NCBI GenBank assembly: GCA_003158495.1
Contig: PMJT01000231.1
Location: forward strand, 10,118 to 16,415
DNA: 6,298 nucleotides
Direction: 5' to 3'
Source of the DNA: Chloroflexota bacterium
GTDB taxonomy: Bacteria; Chloroflexota; Limnocylindria; Limnocylindrales; CSP1-4
Shown here one piece after another: positions 4,432-6,298 of the stretch. A model generated the notes under the pieces. That model did no database searches. It saw nothing but the letters and a program-made list of their open reading frames with translations, and was not told the DNA's origin. Positions within the stretch are counted from its first letter, which is position 1; every line of letters starts with the position of its first letter. The position numbers and the translations under genes are program-made.

Positions 4432-6007
4432 CGACCCGAAGAAATTGCAAAGCCGCACGCGCCGCCCGATCCGCGAGTCCCTCCGCGGCCCGGCCGCCGA
4501 GCCGCCGGCCCCGCCCGCCGAGCCACCGCCACCGCCGCTGGTCGAGCCGCCTCCGCCGAGCCCGGAGCCGGCGCCGCCACCTCTACCGTCCCTGGCGCTG
4601 CCCGGCCCGGAAGTGCTGCCGCCCCAGCCGCAACCCTTTCTAGCCCCGCCGCCCGCCCATCGTCGGCGCCGCTTCGAGAGCGGCGTCGGGGCGATCCTGC
4701 TGATCGACCTGCTCGCCCTGCTGCTCGTCGCCGGCACCGCGCCGCTCGCGTACCTGTGGCTGGGTCAATCGAACCCCGGCCCGATCGCCGCCGCAATGAC
4801 AGCTCCGCCTGCCACTCCCACGCCCGTCGCGGACGCTTCGCCCGTCCAGCCGAGCCCGTCCGAGAGCGCGGTTCCGACGCCAGGTCCCACGACCGCCTCC
4901 GGCCTGCCGTCTCTGAAGCCCATCTACGGAACCGGCACCTGGTCGGCGACCGCGCCGCTCTCGCAGGCTCGCTGGGCATCCGCGAGCGTTGTCCTGCGCG
5001 ACGGCCGGGTTCTTCTCGTGGGCGGCACGACCGCCAACTCGAGCATCAACGCCGTGACGACGGCCACGATCTTCGATCCCGCGACGGGATTCTGGAACTC
5101 AGCGACCGGGATGCTCCAGGCCCGGGCCTACGCCACGGCCGTGCTTCTTTCGGACGGCTCGGTCCTCGTGGCCGGCGGGTCGCGAAGTGGCCAGCCGCTC
5201 GATACCGCAGAGCGCTACTTTCCCGCCACGGACACATGGGTGGCCGCGGGCAGGCTCAACCTGCCTCGAACGCAGGCCACGTTGACGCTACTGCCGGACG
5301 GCCGCGTGCTGGCGGCCGGCGGTGGCGTCGAAGGCACTCCCGGATGGAACTCCACGGCGTCGGCGGAGGTCTTCGACCCCAAGCGAAGCTCCTGGACCCT
5401 GACTGCGCCGATGTCGGTGGCGCGGGCCCGCCACACCGCGACTCTCCTCGCCGATGGCGAGGTGCTGATCGTCGGCGGCGCCACCACTTTCCACGGCGAG
5501 ACCGGCTCGGTTACGGCGGCTGCGGAGATCTACAACGCAAAGACCGGCACGTGGCGCAGCGCCGGGCATATGGCCAGGCCGCGCTACGTCCATTCGGCCG
5601 TGCTCCTGCCCGACGGCCGAGTCCTCGTTGCCGGTGGCTGGTATGCCACGAGCAGCAGTGACCCGAGCCACGAGACGGTCGAGATCTACGATCCAGCCGC
5701 CAACAAGTGGTCGACCACCGGGTCGATGATCCAGGCTCGGGCGGAATTCGGCATGGTGAACCTGGCCGATGGCCGGGTCCTCGCCGCCGGTGGGATCGAT
5801 CCTGCCTACAAAGTGACGGCCGCGAGCGAGTTGTACGATCCCGCGACCGGTACCTGGCACGCCACCGGCCGGCTGGCCGTCGGCGCAATGGGATCGGCCG
5901 TCCAGCCGCTGCGGGACGGCCGCGTGCTCATTGTCGGCGGCGCAATGGACGCGCTCGCGGCAAAGGTCACCGGCGTCTGCGAGCTCTACTCCTCGCCTGC
6001 CCCGTAG
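4424..6007 (+). CDS. Membrane-anchored kelch-repeat protein with predicted seven-bladed propeller
   Basis: The protein has 527 residues. Residues 1-86 are an Arg-rich and then strongly Pro-rich tail ending in HRRRRFESG, followed by one membrane helix (about 87-113). The basic flank places the N-terminus in the cytoplasm and the rest outside the cell. Residues 114-168 are a Pro/Ser/Thr/Ala-rich spacer. Residues 169-527 contain seven kelch motifs, each ending in a DGRVLxxGG-like strand at 193, 244, 292, 344, 397, 449 and 498, with intervening (A/S)E(I/L/V)(Y/F)DPxTGTW segments. The terminal CELY strand could close the ring with the first GTGTW strand. Such propellers are usually binding scaffolds; some belong to galactose oxidase-like enzymes, but I see no copper-ligand pattern here. 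ATG 4424 was chosen over an upstream in-frame start (4304) because the latter lies deep inside the preceding gene. The 8-bp overlap makes a separate Shine-Dalgarno unnecessary. The ligand is unknown. Confidence 0.88.
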   Translation: MSDDPKKLQSRTRRPIRESLRGPAAEPPAPPAEPPPPPLVEPPPPSPEPAPPPLPSLALPGPEVLPPQPQPFLAPPPAHRRRRFESGVGAILLIDLLALLLVAGTAPLAYLWLGQSNPGPIAAAMTAPPATPTPVADASPVQPSPSESAVPTPGPTTASGLPSLKPIYGTGTWSATAPLSQARWASASVVLRDGRVLLVGGTTANSSINAVTTATIFDPATGFWNSATGMLQARAYATAVLLSDGSVLVAGGSRSGQPLDTAERYFPATDTWVAAGRLNLPRTQATLTLLPDGRVLAAGGGVEGTPGWNSTASAEVFDPKRSSWTLTAPMSVARARHTATLLADGEVLIVGGATTFHGETGSVTAAAEIYNAKTGTWRSAGHMARPRYVHSAVLLPDGRVLVAGGWYATSSSDPSHETVEIYDPAANKWSTTGSMIQARAEFGMVNLADGRVLAAGGIDPAYKVTAASELYDPATGTWHATGRLAVGAMGSAVQPLRDGRVLIVGGAMDALAAKVTGVCELYSSPAP

Positions 6008-6026
6008 CCCACAACCGGAGATGACA

Positions 6027-6298
6027 GTGCCAACGAGCAAGCTTCGTGTCGCCATCGTCGGCTGCGGCGACGTCCTTTATCGAAGCTACCTGCCGCCACT
6101 CGCTGCGCTGGTGGATCGGGCGGAGATCGTCGGCTGCGCCTCCCGGACGATGAGGTCCGCCGAACTGGCCGCCGAAGCTGTCGGAGGCTGGTCGCCGGAC
6201 GTAGTCGCCTTCGATGACCTCGACCGACTGCTCGAAAGCACACATCCGGACGCTGTCTTCAACCTGACTCCCGGCCCGGCGCATGCCGAGGTCACCGC
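6027..6298 (+). CDS. Gfo/Idh/MocA-family oxidoreductase, N-terminal part (cut by window edge)
   Basis: About 90 residues are visible, with no stop before the edge. The start KLRVAIVGCGDVLYRSYLPP is the first strand and glycine loop of a Rossmann NAD(P)-binding domain. AEIVGCASRT then gives the second strand, and an Asp-rich FDDLDRLLES segment leads to the strand DAVFNLTPGPAHAEV, which matches the family's characteristic (V/F)xxxTPxxxH pattern. Members oxidise or reduce sugars, inositols and related polyols, and the substrate-binding C-terminal domain is outside the window. I prefer GTG at 6027 because GGAG (6017-6020) lies 6 nt before it. ATG at 6021 is in frame and also possible, but the GGAG touches it directly. 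The start is 19 bp after the kelch stop, so it is probably co-transcribed with that gene. A link to the sugar uptake genes on the other strand is only suggestive. Confidence 0.85.
   Translation, partial: MPTSKLRVAIVGCGDVLYRSYLPPLAALVDRAEIVGCASRTMRSAELAAEAVGGWSPDVVAFDDLDRLLESTHPDAVFNLTPGPAHAEVT

Noticed and set aside
3661..4737. Long minus-strand open frames opposite the regulator, intergenic region and membrane/kelch genes
   Set aside because: Low-complexity Arg/Gly/Ser/Ala translations cross several well-supported plus-strand genes and an intergenic gap. These are shadows.
4424..6007. Kelch protein as a galactose oxidase-type enzyme
   Set aside because: Only the propeller repeats are evident. 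I could not find a convincing set of copper-binding Tyr/His residues or the extra C-terminal domain.
5288..6055. Minus-strand open frame opposite the kelch repeats
   Set aside because: Its apparent regularity mirrors the kelch repeats on the other strand. It shows no independent domain and no good start.
1..6298. Defence system, CRISPR array, mobile element, tRNA or rRNA
   Set aside because: No direct-repeat array, transposase or integrase motifs, terminal inverted repeats or cloverleaf/rRNA-like segments were seen on either strand.

Overview
The window comes from a GC-rich bacterial chromosome. Genes are tightly packed with short intergenic gaps, GTG or TTG starts are plausible, and G/C-ending codons are used throughout. 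The gene families suggest a high-GC Gram-positive-like lineage: a mannose-family PTS with a SorC-type regulator, and a membrane-anchored kelch protein rich in 'DGRVLxxGG' repeats. I would guess Chloroflexota first and Actinomycetota second. This is inference from composition and gene style only; no marker gene is present.

Left half, minus strand (2617 down to 1, running off the left edge): a compact sugar phosphotransferase operon of the mannose/fructose/sorbose family. It encodes IIA (GTG start at 2617), then IIB (start 2196), then one long membrane protein (start 1676) that carries IIC and IID in a single uninterrupted frame. In this family IIC and IID are usually separate polypeptides, so the fusion is the most unusual feature of the window. 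The fused protein also begins with a signal-peptide-like extension.

Centre (2618-2766): a divergent regulatory region of about 150 bp. It holds a strong imperfect inverted repeat (2669-2710) that overlaps a plausible forward promoter. To its right, on the plus strand, lies a SorC/DeoR-type sugar-binding transcriptional regulator (2767-3831). The simplest reading is that a PTS-derived sugar phosphate binds the regulator, which controls both the PTS operon and itself through this dyad.

Right half, plus strand: a 147-bp GC-rich gap (3832-3978) with a possible hairpin, a -10-like TATAGT and a small dyad. A four-helix membrane protein (3979-4431) follows. It overlaps by 8 bp a single-pass membrane protein with a proline-rich cytoplasmic tail and a predicted seven-bladed extracellular kelch propeller (4424-6007). 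After a gap of about 20 bp comes the N-terminal Rossmann part of a Gfo/Idh/MocA-type oxidoreductase, cut by the right edge. No RNA genes, mobile elements or CRISPR arrays were seen. No intergenic stretch exceeds 300 bp.
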